In this document: one piece after another, positions 19,670-26,559 of the stretch
Layout: every line of letters starts with the position of its first letter
Numbering within the stretch: the first letter of the stretch is position 1
DNA from: an uncultured Bacteroides sp.
GTDB lineage: Bacteria; Bacteroidota; Bacteroidia; Bacteroidales; Bacteroidaceae
Assembly (NCBI GenBank): GCA_900544075.1
Contig: UQTJ01000007.1
Coordinates: 1-64,000 of the forward strand
Reading direction: 5' to 3'
Length of the DNA: 64,000 nt
Notes under the pieces: model-generated
Databases searched by the model: none
Seen by the model: only the letters and a program-made list of their open reading frames with translations
Told to the model about the DNA's origin: nothing
Position numbers and translations under genes: made by a program

Positions 19670-21127
19670 ATGAAACACAAAGTATTTATAACTTCATTTT
19701 TGTTAAGTTTAGGAGGTTATGCTATTGCTGATACATCTGCTTTTGAAACTGTATCATCAGGATATGTATGTTTAAATGATGCTATATATAAGGATAACCG
19801 TCCCGAAGTCGGTCAAAGACTTTTTACGTCGCAGGTTATAGAGAATAAGATAAAGCAAATGCAGAAACTTTTGGCAAATACCAAACTTGCTTGGATGTTT
19901 ACTAATTGTTTTCCAAATACTCTAGATACAACAGTTCATTTTAGATATTTTGATGATGGCAGACCTGATACCTTTGTATATACAGGTGACATACATGCAA
20001 TGTGGTTAAGGGATTCTGGTGCACAAGTGTGGCCTTATGTCCAATTTGCAAATGAAGATCCAAAACTGAAAGAGCTTATAGCCGGAGTTATAAACAGACA
20101 GATGGAATGTATATGTATTGACCCTTATGCCAATGCATTTAATGATGGTCCTACAGGTGGGGAATGGATGAGTGACAATACTGATATGTGTCCTGATGTA
20201 CATGAAAGAAAATGGGAGATTGATTCTTTATGCTATCCAATTCGTTTGGCCTATCATTATTGGAAAATCACAGGTGATACGAGTGTATTTGGTGATAAAT
20301 GGCTAAGTGCTGTGGAGAAGATTATTGAGACATTCAGAGATCAGCAAAGAACAGATGGAAAAGGTTCATATAAATTTCAGCGTAAAACAGAAAGAGCATT
20401 GGATACAATGACAAATAATGGCCTTGGTAATCCTGTTAAGCCAATAGGCCTTATAGCGTCATCATTTAGACCTTCAGACGATGCAACTACTTTTCAGTTT
20501 CTTGTACCTTCAAATTTCTTTGCTGTTTCATCACTTCGTAAGGCTGCAGAGATACTGGATAAGGTAAACGATGAAAAGATTTTGTCTAAAAAATGTAAGG
20601 TTTTGGCCAATGAGGTAGAAGAAGCTTTAAATAAATACGCTATTTATAATCATCCTAAATATGGTAAAATGTATGCTTTTGAGGTTGATGGCTTTGGTAA
20701 TCATATGCTTATGGATGATGCCAATGTTCCAAGTCTTTTGGCAATGCCTTATTTAGGAGATGTAAAGCTTGATGATCCAATTTATCAGAATACACGCCGT
20801 TTTGTTTGGAGTGAGGATAATCCGTACTTTTTTAAAGGTAAGGCAGGAGAAGGTATTGGAGGTCCTCATATAGGTTATGACATGGTATGGCCTATGAGTA
20901 TAATGATGAAAGCTTTTACTAGTACAGATGATGATGAAATAAAAGATTGTATAGAAATGCTTATGAATACTGACGCCGGAACAGGTTTCATTCATGAATC
21001 TTTTCATAAGGACGATGCATCTAATTTCACTAGAGCATGGTTTGCTTGGCAAAATTCTCTTTTTGGAGAACTTATAATAAAAATGGTTGATGAAGGTAAA
21101 TTGAAGCTTTTGAATAGTATAAAGTAG
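19670..21127 (+). CDS. GH125 exo-alpha-1,6-mannosidase
   Basis: 485 residues, usual for GH125, with a signal peptide ('GGYAIADTSA'). The family pattern is clear: 'GDIHAMWLRDSGAQVWPYVQFA' near residue 107, 'EIDSLCYPIRLAYHYWKITGD', 'IASSFRPSDDATTFQFLVPSNFFA', 'GEGIGGPHIGYDMVWPMSIMM' and 'TGFIHESFHKDDASNFTRAWFAW'. Family members release mannose from non-reducing alpha-1,6-linked ends with inversion, so it would finish the oligosaccharides made by the GH76 enzyme. It is the last recognisable gene of the PUL. Confidence 0.93.
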   Translation: MKHKVFITSFLLSLGGYAIADTSAFETVSSGYVCLNDAIYKDNRPEVGQRLFTSQVIENKIKQMQKLLANTKLAWMFTNCFPNTLDTTVHFRYFDDGRPDTFVYTGDIHAMWLRDSGAQVWPYVQFANEDPKLKELIAGVINRQMECICIDPYANAFNDGPTGGEWMSDNTDMCPDVHERKWEIDSLCYPIRLAYHYWKITGDTSVFGDKWLSAVEKIIETFRDQQRTDGKGSYKFQRKTERALDTMTNNGLGNPVKPIGLIASSFRPSDDATTFQFLVPSNFFAVSSLRKAAEILDKVNDEKILSKKCKVLANEVEEALNKYAIYNHPKYGKMYAFEVDGFGNHMLMDDANVPSLLAMPYLGDVKLDDPIYQNTRRFVWSEDNPYFFKGKAGEGIGGPHIGYDMVWPMSIMMKAFTSTDDDEIKDCIEMLMNTDAGTGFIHESFHKDDASNFTRAWFAWQNSLFGELIIKMVDEGKLKLLNSIK

Positions 21128-21168
21128 TCTGTGTTTTATTGAATAATAAGATGTAGGTGAAAATATTG

Positions 21169-21432
21169 ATGCGTTTTACTGCTATAATGATAATGTTTAT
21201 GATTTGTTGTTTACATAAAAACAATAATTTTATTGACAGGAACAAGTATATCTATAAAACAAACACATCTTATACAGAAGCTAAGGACAGATAGAATGGT
21301 ACGGCAGCAATATGGTATCAATCAATATATTGGAATATGGTTATAAATGCCTGCAAACTGGCTTGCAAAACCAATGACAATAAAAGGAAAAAAGAACTAC
21401 TTGGGCTGAACCGTAAGATATTTGAGGTGTAA
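21169..21432 (+). pseudogene. Small ORF interrupted by one in-frame TAG
   Basis: An ATG at 21169 opens 41 codons with a hydrophobic, cysteine-containing start ('MRFTAIMIMFMICCL', lipoprotein-like) and stops at TAG (21292-21294). The same frame then stays open for 45 more codons to TAA at 21430-21432, with a plausible protein-like end ('KELLGLNRKIFEV'). A single stop thus splits an 87-codon frame. It may be a recently broken small gene or chance in AT-rich DNA. I do not recognise the product. The rest of 21128-21500 holds nothing else I can name. Confidence 0.3.
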
Positions 21433-21506
21433 ACAAATGGAAATATATAGAATTGACAGTGTGACCGCTGTTGTATGAATTTCCACCTTTCTAATAGTCC
21501 GAAAAA

Positions 21507-21586
21507 AACGTGCGCACGTTTTATCTAAAACATGCGCACGTTTTGTATTGAATGTGCGCACGTTTAAAGTTGAACGTGTGCACAAT
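21507..21586. repeat. Palindrome array A: four 14 bp palindromes at exact 22 bp period
   Basis: Units at 21507-21520 (AACGTGCGCACGTT, a perfect palindrome), 21529-21542 (AACATGCGCACGTT), 21551-21564 (AATGTGCGCACGTT) and 21573-21586 (AACGTGTGCACAAT) start exactly 22 bp apart. The 8 bp spacers (TTATCTAA, TTGTATTG, TAAAGTTG) are not conserved. The array lies at the convergent junction between the mannan PUL and tRNA-Lys. Confidence 0.9.
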
Positions 21587-21638
21587 ATTTTGGCGGTTTC
21601 ATCCGAACTCCGTATTCTGTTCCAATTTTCAGTATTGA

Positions 21639-21677
21639 TAAAAAAGAAACCGCCGATAACGATTAGTTATCAGCGGT
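21639..21677 (-). terminator. Terminator of tRNA-Lys
   Basis: Stem ACCGCCGATAAC / GTTATCAGCGGT (21649-21677, one internal mismatch) with loop GATTA. On the minus strand it is followed by TTTCTTTTTT, giving a standard Rho-independent terminator 13 nt after the tRNA. Confidence 0.75.
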
Positions 21678-21689
21678 ATTCTTTTTGAG

Positions 21690-21762
21690 TGATCCGCTTG
21701 GGGCTCGAACCCAAGACCCCAACATTAAAAGTGTTGTGCTCTACCTGCTGAGCTAGCGAATC
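21690..21762 (-). tRNA. tRNA-Lys (anticodon TTT)
   Basis: A 73-nt cloverleaf read on the minus strand. The acceptor stem is GATTCGC/GCGGATC with one G-U pair and discriminator A, followed by a D-arm GCTCAGCAGGTAGAGC. The anticodon stem CAACA/TGTTG has loop CTTTTAA (anticodon TTT = Lys), and the T-arm is TTGGG-TTCGAGC-CCCAA. The CCA end is not encoded. Confidence 0.95.
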
Positions 21763-21800
21763 AATCCTGTTTTGCTATCGTTATTTCCCGATTGCGAGTG

Positions 21801-21831
21801 CAAAGGTATGACTTATTTTTGAAACTGCAAA
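21801..21831 (-). promoter_or_regulatory. Promoter of tRNA-Lys
   Basis: On the minus strand TTTG (21828-21831), 19 bp spacer, TACCTTTG (21801-21808) match the Bacteroidetes consensus exactly, about 39 bp before the mature tRNA 5' end. Confidence 0.8.
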
Positions 21832-21989
21832 ATATTTGAATGATTTTTTATAATGAAATTTTAAAAAGTCCTGTAAATCAGGATGAAAAAAATGATAAAA
21901 TTAAATGGGTTGTGTGATAAACTCTACATAACCGGGAGCAAAAATTATTTTTTTTCGTATAACATAGATATGTTTGATGTAATATTATG

Positions 21990-21997
21990 TATTTTTG
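21990..21997 (+). promoter_or_regulatory. -7 element of the 22022 lipoprotein gene
   Basis: TATTTTTG matches TAnnTTTG. Transcription would start near 22004, which rules out the ATG at 21995 and supports the start at 22022. Confidence 0.55.
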
Positions 21998-22021
21998 TCG
22001 TACTATTATAATAATGTATAT

Positions 22022-22846
22022 ATGAAAGTCAGAAAATTTCTTGTTCCATTTATGATTTTATTTCTTGCTTCATGTGGGCAGGAAGAAAAAAAAGCCACAG
22101 AGCTGTTCAATAGAGCAGAGGAGTCCTTTAAGTCGGCTAATTATAGTGAGGCTAAACTTCAGATAGATAGTATAAGGAATTTATATCCTAAAGTGTTTGA
22201 AGTCCGCAAGAAAGCTGTAAGACTTATGCAGCAGGTTGAATTGGAAGAACAGAAAACATCCCTAGAATATCTTGACAGTATGATGGCGGTAAAGCAGGCT
22301 GTTTTGGATTCCATGAAAGTTGCATTTGTACTTGAAAAAGATACGGCATATCAGGAAATAGGAAATTACTTTTATCCGTCGCAAGTTGTAGAAAAAAATA
22401 TAGGAAGAACATTTTTGAGGGCTTGTGTAAGTGAAAAGGGAGAAATGTCACTTACTTCCATTTATTGTGCAGGCGGTTCTTTAAATCATACATCTGTAAA
22501 GGTTAGTTCTGCTGATGCTTTTGCTCAAACACCTGAATCGCCAGATATGTATGTCACTTCGGACTTGGGACGAAAGATTGAAAAGGCAGATTATAAGGTT
22601 GGTGCAGACGGTGGTGTCGTTGGGTTTATAATAGCGAATAAGGATGCCAAGTCATTGAAGCTTGAATTTATTGGTGATAGAACTTACAGAACTGTTATGT
22701 ACTCGCCGGACATCAAGGCAATAGTGGAGGTTAGCAAACTGGCTCAGGTATTGGCTTCGATGGAAGAAATAAGAAAGGAACAGAAAGAGGCTAATTTAAA
22801 GATGCAGTTCCTTAATAAGAAAATAGCTGAAACTGTGATAGAGTAA
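22022..22846 (+). CDS. Hypothetical lipoprotein with N-terminal TPR-like and coiled-coil segments
   Basis: 274 residues from the ATG at 22022; an upstream ATG (21995) overlaps the promoter element. The signal peptide 'FMILFLASCGQEEKK' has a clear lipobox. A TPR-like helical hairpin follows ('ATELFNRAEESFKSANYSEAKLQIDSI'), then a charged helical stretch ending in 'EYLDSMMAVKQAVLDSMK', a beta-rich region and a C-terminal coiled coil ('ASMEEIRKEQKEANLKMQFLNKKIAE'). No catalytic motif and no named family recognised. It is convergent with sodB, sharing a perfect 21 bp hairpin. Confidence 0.75.
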   Translation: MKVRKFLVPFMILFLASCGQEEKKATELFNRAEESFKSANYSEAKLQIDSIRNLYPKVFEVRKKAVRLMQQVELEEQKTSLEYLDSMMAVKQAVLDSMKVAFVLEKDTAYQEIGNYFYPSQVVEKNIGRTFLRACVSEKGEMSLTSIYCAGGSLNHTSVKVSSADAFAQTPESPDMYVTSDLGRKIEKADYKVGADGGVVGFIIANKDAKSLKLEFIGDRTYRTVMYSPDIKAIVEVSKLAQVLASMEEIRKEQKEANLKMQFLNKKIAETVIE

Positions 22847-22851
22847 ATAAT

Positions 22852-22910
22852 AAAAAACGCTTCGATGTTTTAGATAAGAATGCTTTGTAAAACATCGAAG
22901 CGTTTTTTAT
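22852..22910. terminator. Bidirectional terminator between lipoprotein gene and sodB
   Basis: A perfect inverted repeat of about 21 bp (core AACGCTTCGATGTTTTA and its complement) with a 15 bp loop. It is flanked by A-runs on one side and T-runs on the other, so it works for both convergent genes. Confidence 0.9.
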
Positions 22911-22923
22911 GGGTATTGGAAGT

Positions 22924-23496
22924 TTATAATCTTTCTGCCACTTTATTCCAGTTGACAAGCGACCAGAAATTTTCAATAAAAGCTGCACGGTTGTTTCTAT
23001 AGTCAATGTAGTAGGCGTGTTCCCATACGTCTATAACCATAAGTGGTATAAAACCTTCGGTGATAGGGTTACCGGCATTGGCAGTATTCATTATTTTCAG
23101 ATTGTTTTCATTGTCTTTTACTAGCCAAGTCCATCCTGAGCCGAATACACCTAATGCTGATTTGGTAAATTCTTCTTTGAATTTTTCTATGGAACCAAAT
23201 GTGGAGTTTATCTTGTCGGACAGTGTTGATGGAATTTCCTTTTGCTCAGGTGTGAGCGACATGAAGAAAAATGTATGGTTCCATGTCTGTGCCGCATTGT
23301 TGAATGTTGGTCCTTGGGCGTTACGGATGATGTCTTCCAGGCTCATGTTCTCGAATTGTGTACCTGCTATAAGTTTGTTCAGGTTGTTTACATAGGTTTG
23401 CAGGTGCTTGCCATAGTGGTAATCAAAAGTTTCTTTGCTCATTTTAGGAGCTAGTGCTTCCATGTCGTAAGGAAGCTTTGGCATTTCGTGAATCAT
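22924..23496 (-). CDS. sodB: Superoxide dismutase [Fe/Mn]
   Basis: 190 residues, cytoplasmic, typical Fe/Mn-SOD length. Metal ligands are visible: H27 ('FDYHYGKH'), H74 ('AQTWNHTFFF'), D156 and H160 ('IDVWEHAYYIDY'). 'FGSGWTWLV' matches the family core. It converts superoxide to H2O2 and O2, relevant to survival of oxygen exposure in an anaerobe. Iron versus manganese use (some Bacteroides enzymes take either) cannot be decided from these residues alone. It is a single-gene unit. Confidence 0.95.
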   Translation of the reverse strand: MIHEMPKLPYDMEALAPKMSKETFDYHYGKHLQTYVNNLNKLIAGTQFENMSLEDIIRNAQGPTFNNAAQTWNHTFFFMSLTPEQKEIPSTLSDKINSTFGSIEKFKEEFTKSALGVFGSGWTWLVKDNENNLKIMNTANAGNPITEGFIPLMVIDVWEHAYYIDYRNNRAAFIENFWSLVNWNKVAERL

Positions 23497-23525
23497 AGTA
23501 AAAACGTTTTAAAATCATTATATTG

Positions 23526-23533
23526 CAAAGTTA
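23526..23533 (-). promoter_or_regulatory. -7 element of sodB
   Basis: Minus-strand TAACTTTG matches TAnnTTTG 30 bp before the sodB start. No perfect TTTG at N19, but TTTTGAC lies a few bases further up. Confidence 0.5.
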
Positions 23534-23764
23534 TAAACTTTAGTATTATATGTTGTCAAAAGAAGAAGTTTTTTATATGTTGTATGGCATAAATCCGGTA
23601 TATATTTTTCTCTTACATTTTAACAATGTGTTAAATAGTAAAAATGACGTAAGTAATAATTTAAAACTGTAATTAAAAATATCTTATTTTCTTTGGAATT
23701 GTTACATGTGTATTTTGATATACATAAAGTATAGATAATTTGAATTTTTTCTTTCAAAAAGATG

Positions 23765-23772
23765 TACTTTTG
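23765..23772 (+). promoter_or_regulatory. -7 element of the nitrogen operon
   Basis: TACTTTTG matches TAnnTTTG; TTTG at 23739-23742 lies 22 bp upstream, slightly long. The implied leader of about 110 nt before the ATG at 23889 is unusually long for this window. Confidence 0.5.
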
Positions 23773-23888
23773 CGGTAAAGAAAGACATAAAGATATAAAT
23801 ATAACTTTAAATCTTTCTAATAGATAATAATAATCCATGGATGTTGGTTTAAATAAAACAAAAGTTCATTTTAAAAAGGTAAAGAGAT

Positions 23889-24599
23889 ATGAAAATGATT
23901 AAAGGTAGAAAAATGATGTTGCTTTTTGCTATTATTGGATTGGCGTCAGCATCGGGTATTAAGGCGCAAGACAAGGTTGAAGCGTCGGTAGGAGCTGACT
24001 TGGTCAGTGGTTACATCTGGCGTGGTCAGGATTTGGGTGGTGTAAGCATTCAGCCGGGAGCAGGACTTTCGTACAAAGGTTTCTCTTTGTCAGCCTGGGG
24101 TTCTGTAGGTTTTGAAGGTACAGATACTAAAGAACTTGATTTGACACTGGGATATGAGTATGGTGGTTTTAGTGTCGGATTGACTGACTATTGGTTTACA
24201 AGTGCGGATTCGCCTGCACGTTATTCCGATTATAAGGATGCCCATACATTTGAGGTTGCCCTGGGTTACGATTTCGGACCTGTAGCGGTCAGCTGGTTTA
24301 CTAATTTTGCAGGTTCGGTAGGTGTAAACGAAGATGGTAAAGATGTATATGCTTCATATTTTTCTGTTTCGGCACCTTTTTCATTGGGAGGTATTGACTG
24401 GACAGCAGAGATTGGAGCAACTCCTTGGGCTAATGATTTCTATAATGGTTATTCCGATGGTTTTAAAGTTTCTGCCGTAAGTCTTCAGGCATCAAAAGAG
24501 ATAAAGATAACAGACAGTTTTTCTCTTCCGCTTTGGGCTCAGGCTATCTGGAATCCTACAACTAAAGGAGCATACTTCGTAGCCGGAATAAGTTTCTGA
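23889..24599 (+). CDS. Outer-membrane beta-barrel protein of the PII/AmtB operon (Gcw_chp/TorF-like)
   Basis: 236 residues. A signal peptide ('ASGIKAQ') is followed by alternating amphipathic strands ending in 'GAYFVAGISF', typical of an outer-membrane barrel. 'SGYIWRGQDLGGVSIQPGAGLSYKG' resembles the TIGR02001/Gcw_chp family, whose members are often found next to nitrogen-regulated transporters. Its place directly ahead of glnB and amtB suggests a channel for ammonium or small nitrogen compounds across the outer membrane (inference). Confidence 0.65.
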   Translation: MKMIKGRKMMLLFAIIGLASASGIKAQDKVEASVGADLVSGYIWRGQDLGGVSIQPGAGLSYKGFSLSAWGSVGFEGTDTKELDLTLGYEYGGFSVGLTDYWFTSADSPARYSDYKDAHTFEVALGYDFGPVAVSWFTNFAGSVGVNEDGKDVYASYFSVSAPFSLGGIDWTAEIGATPWANDFYNGYSDGFKVSAVSLQASKEIKITDSFSLPLWAQAIWNPTTKGAYFVAGISF

Positions 24600-24663
24600 T
24601 ATCCGGTATAGTACACAAATACAATATACATACAAAATACAAATACAATAACGAGACGAGATT

Positions 24664-25020
24664 ATGAAAAAGATTGAAGCTATTATTCGTCGGACGAAGT
24701 TCGACGATGTGAAAGAGGCACTTCTGGAAGCCGATATCGAATGGTTTTCCTATTATGATGTAAGGGGTGTGGGAAAAACACGAGAAGGACGTATATATCG
24801 TGGAGTAGTTTACGATACGAGTTCTATAGAACGTATCCTGATTTCTATTGTTGTGAGAAACAAGAATGTGGAGAAAACTGTAGAAGCCGTGATGAAGGCT
24901 GCGCATACAGGCGAGATAGGCGACGGGCGTATTTTCGTAATCCCGGTGGAAGATGCTGTCCGCATTCGTACCGGAGAACGTGGAGACATCGCGCTCTATA
25001 ATGCGGAACAGGAGAAATAA
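24664..25020 (+). CDS. glnB: Nitrogen regulatory protein PII
   Basis: 118 residues, normal for PII. It starts 'MKKIEAIIRRTKFDDVKEALLEADI', carries a T-loop with 'REGRIYRGVVYD' including the tyrosine at the classical uridylylation position, and the C-terminal 'TGEIGDGRIFVIPVEDAVRIRTGERG' nucleotide-binding segment. PII trimers bind ATP/ADP and 2-oxoglutarate and gate AmtB. It lies 55 bp before amtB, the usual glnK-amtB pairing, so glnK would be an equally good name. Confidence 0.93.
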   Translation: MKKIEAIIRRTKFDDVKEALLEADIEWFSYYDVRGVGKTREGRIYRGVVYDTSSIERILISIVVRNKNVEKTVEAVMKAAHTGEIGDGRIFVIPVEDAVRIRTGERGDIALYNAEQEK

Positions 25021-25075
25021 CTTTGTTCGTCATTCCTTAATATATAATAAAATAACTAAATAAACGAGATAGATT

Positions 25076-26440
25076 ATGGACAAATATATAAAAGGCGGCA
25101 TGCGTATGTTGCGGTATGCCGTAATGCTTCTGATTATGTTTTGTTGGGTGCCTGATGTGTGTGCGAGTGAAGAAACTGTTGTAACCGAGCCGGTTTTGAA
25201 TTCCGGCAATACGGCTTGGCTGTTGGTTGCCTCAATATTGGTGTTGTTTATGAGTATTCCCGGTATCGCTTTATTTTATGGCGGTCTGGTTCGACGGAAA
25301 AATGTGTTGAGTGTCATCATGCAGACGCTGTTTATTGTTGGTGTAGTCAGTATTTTGTGGGTGGCATTTGGTTATAGTTGGGCGTTCGATACCAGTTTTG
25401 CCGAAACAGGCAATCCGCTGGCGTGTATAATAGGAGGTTTCGACAAGGTTTTCCTTCACGGCATCAGCATCGGCACCCTTACAGCAGGCAATATTCCCGA
25501 ACTGCTTTTTGCGATGTTTCAATGCATGTTTGCGATTATCACACCGGCATTGATACTCGGTGCTTTTGCCGAGCGTATAAAGTTTTCCGGATATGTATTA
25601 TTTATTACTTTGTGGGTGATTGTCGCTTATTTCCCTATGGCCCATTGGGTGTGGGGCGGAGGATTCCTGCAGGAAATGGGTGCTATCGACTTTGCCGGAG
25701 GTACGGTCGTGCATATTAACGCCGGAATTTCCGCATTGGTTATGGCTATCATGCTTGGCAAGCGAATGGATTATAGGGTAGGACACCCCATTACGCCACA
25801 CAACGTGACTTTCGTTTTTATGGGAACTTCTTTCTTGTGGTTAGGCTGGTTCGGATTCAATGCCGGAAGTGGGCTGGCGGCCGACGGACTGGCAGCGAAC
25901 GCTTTTATGGTGACGCATATTGCCACAGCCGCCGCTGCCATAACCTGGATGGTGATAGATTGGTTTTGCAATAAGAAGCCTACCATTATCGGCTCGTGTA
26001 CAGGAGCTGTGGCCGGACTTGTGGCTATCACTCCCGCAGCCGGCACGGTTGATTTGCTTGGCGCATTGTGTATCGGCGTCATTACTTCCGTGGTATGCTT
26101 TTTCATGGTTGCCGCTGTAAAGCCTAAGTTTAAATACGATGATGCCCTCGACGCTTTTGGAGTGCATGGAGTGGGTGGTATAATTGGTTCTGTCCTGACA
26201 GGTGTGTTTGCTACGCGTTTTATTACCGGAGAGGATGGCGTGCAGGGTGCCTTGTATGGAGACTGGCATCAGTTGTGGATACAGATTCTGGCTACGGTAG
26301 TTTCTATTGTATATAGTGCGGTAGTTACTTTTATCCTGTTCAAGATTGCTGACGCGACTGTTGGCTTGCGTGTTGACAAGCGTGTGGAAGAAGAAGGTCT
26401 CGATATCTATGAACACGGTGAATCGGCATACAACAGATAA
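25076..26440 (+). CDS. amtB: Ammonium transporter
   Basis: 454 residues. An N-terminal signal-like segment precedes 11 TM helices. Family signatures include 'GIALFYGGLVRRKNVLS', 'AHWVWGGGFLQEMGAIDFAGGTVVHINAGISALV' (with the first pore histidine), 'FLWLGWFGFNAGS' and 'DAFGVHGVGGIIGSVLTGVFA' (second pore histidine). It moves ammonium across the inner membrane under PII control. Base composition here is clearly more GC-rich than in the mannan PUL. Confidence 0.96.
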   Translation: MDKYIKGGMRMLRYAVMLLIMFCWVPDVCASEETVVTEPVLNSGNTAWLLVASILVLFMSIPGIALFYGGLVRRKNVLSVIMQTLFIVGVVSILWVAFGYSWAFDTSFAETGNPLACIIGGFDKVFLHGISIGTLTAGNIPELLFAMFQCMFAIITPALILGAFAERIKFSGYVLFITLWVIVAYFPMAHWVWGGGFLQEMGAIDFAGGTVVHINAGISALVMAIMLGKRMDYRVGHPITPHNVTFVFMGTSFLWLGWFGFNAGSGLAADGLAANAFMVTHIATAAAAITWMVIDWFCNKKPTIIGSCTGAVAGLVAITPAAGTVDLLGALCIGVITSVVCFFMVAAVKPKFKYDDALDAFGVHGVGGIIGSVLTGVFATRFITGEDGVQGALYGDWHQLWIQILATVVSIVYSAVVTFILFKIADATVGLRVDKRVEEEGLDIYEHGESAYNR

Positions 26441-26472
26441 TTAATAATTAACAATTAATAATTGATAATGAA

Positions 26473-26536
26473 CAATGAATAATTAATAGTGAATAATGAA
26501 GATATCAACTCGTTTTTAATTATTAATTATTCATTG
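26473..26536. repeat. 16 bp inverted repeat in AT-rich tract before glnN
   Basis: CAATGAATAATTAATA (26473-26488) and its perfect reverse complement (26521-26536) flank 32 bp. The surrounding DNA is a string of variants of AATAATTAATAATGAA. It lies in the 119 bp between amtB and glnN and could be a weak terminator, a regulator site or simple slippage-prone sequence. Confidence 0.55.
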
Positions 26537-26559
26537 AATAACCTAACAACTAAATAAAT

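Noticed and set aside
21397..21585. 62-codon minus-strand ORF across array A
   Set aside because: It runs through the palindrome units and owes its length to the repeats; no start signal, and the product is just translated repeat.
21507..21586. CRISPR array
   Set aside because: Units are 14 bp palindromes with 8 bp spacers and no cas genes are nearby; both lengths are far below CRISPR repeats and spacers.
21690..21762. tRNA-Lys as attachment site with direct repeat
   Set aside because: No second copy of the tRNA 3' end and no integrase gene was seen in the window.
22856..22904. Fourth member of the 22 bp palindrome class
   Set aside because: The two half-sites (AACGCTTCGATGTT and its complement) start 35 bp apart, not 22 or 44, and form one long perfect hairpin; it is an ordinary bidirectional terminator.
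25841..26416. 191-codon minus-strand ORF inside amtB
   Set aside because: Antisense shadow of a conserved transporter gene; low-complexity, His/Ser-rich product with no family.
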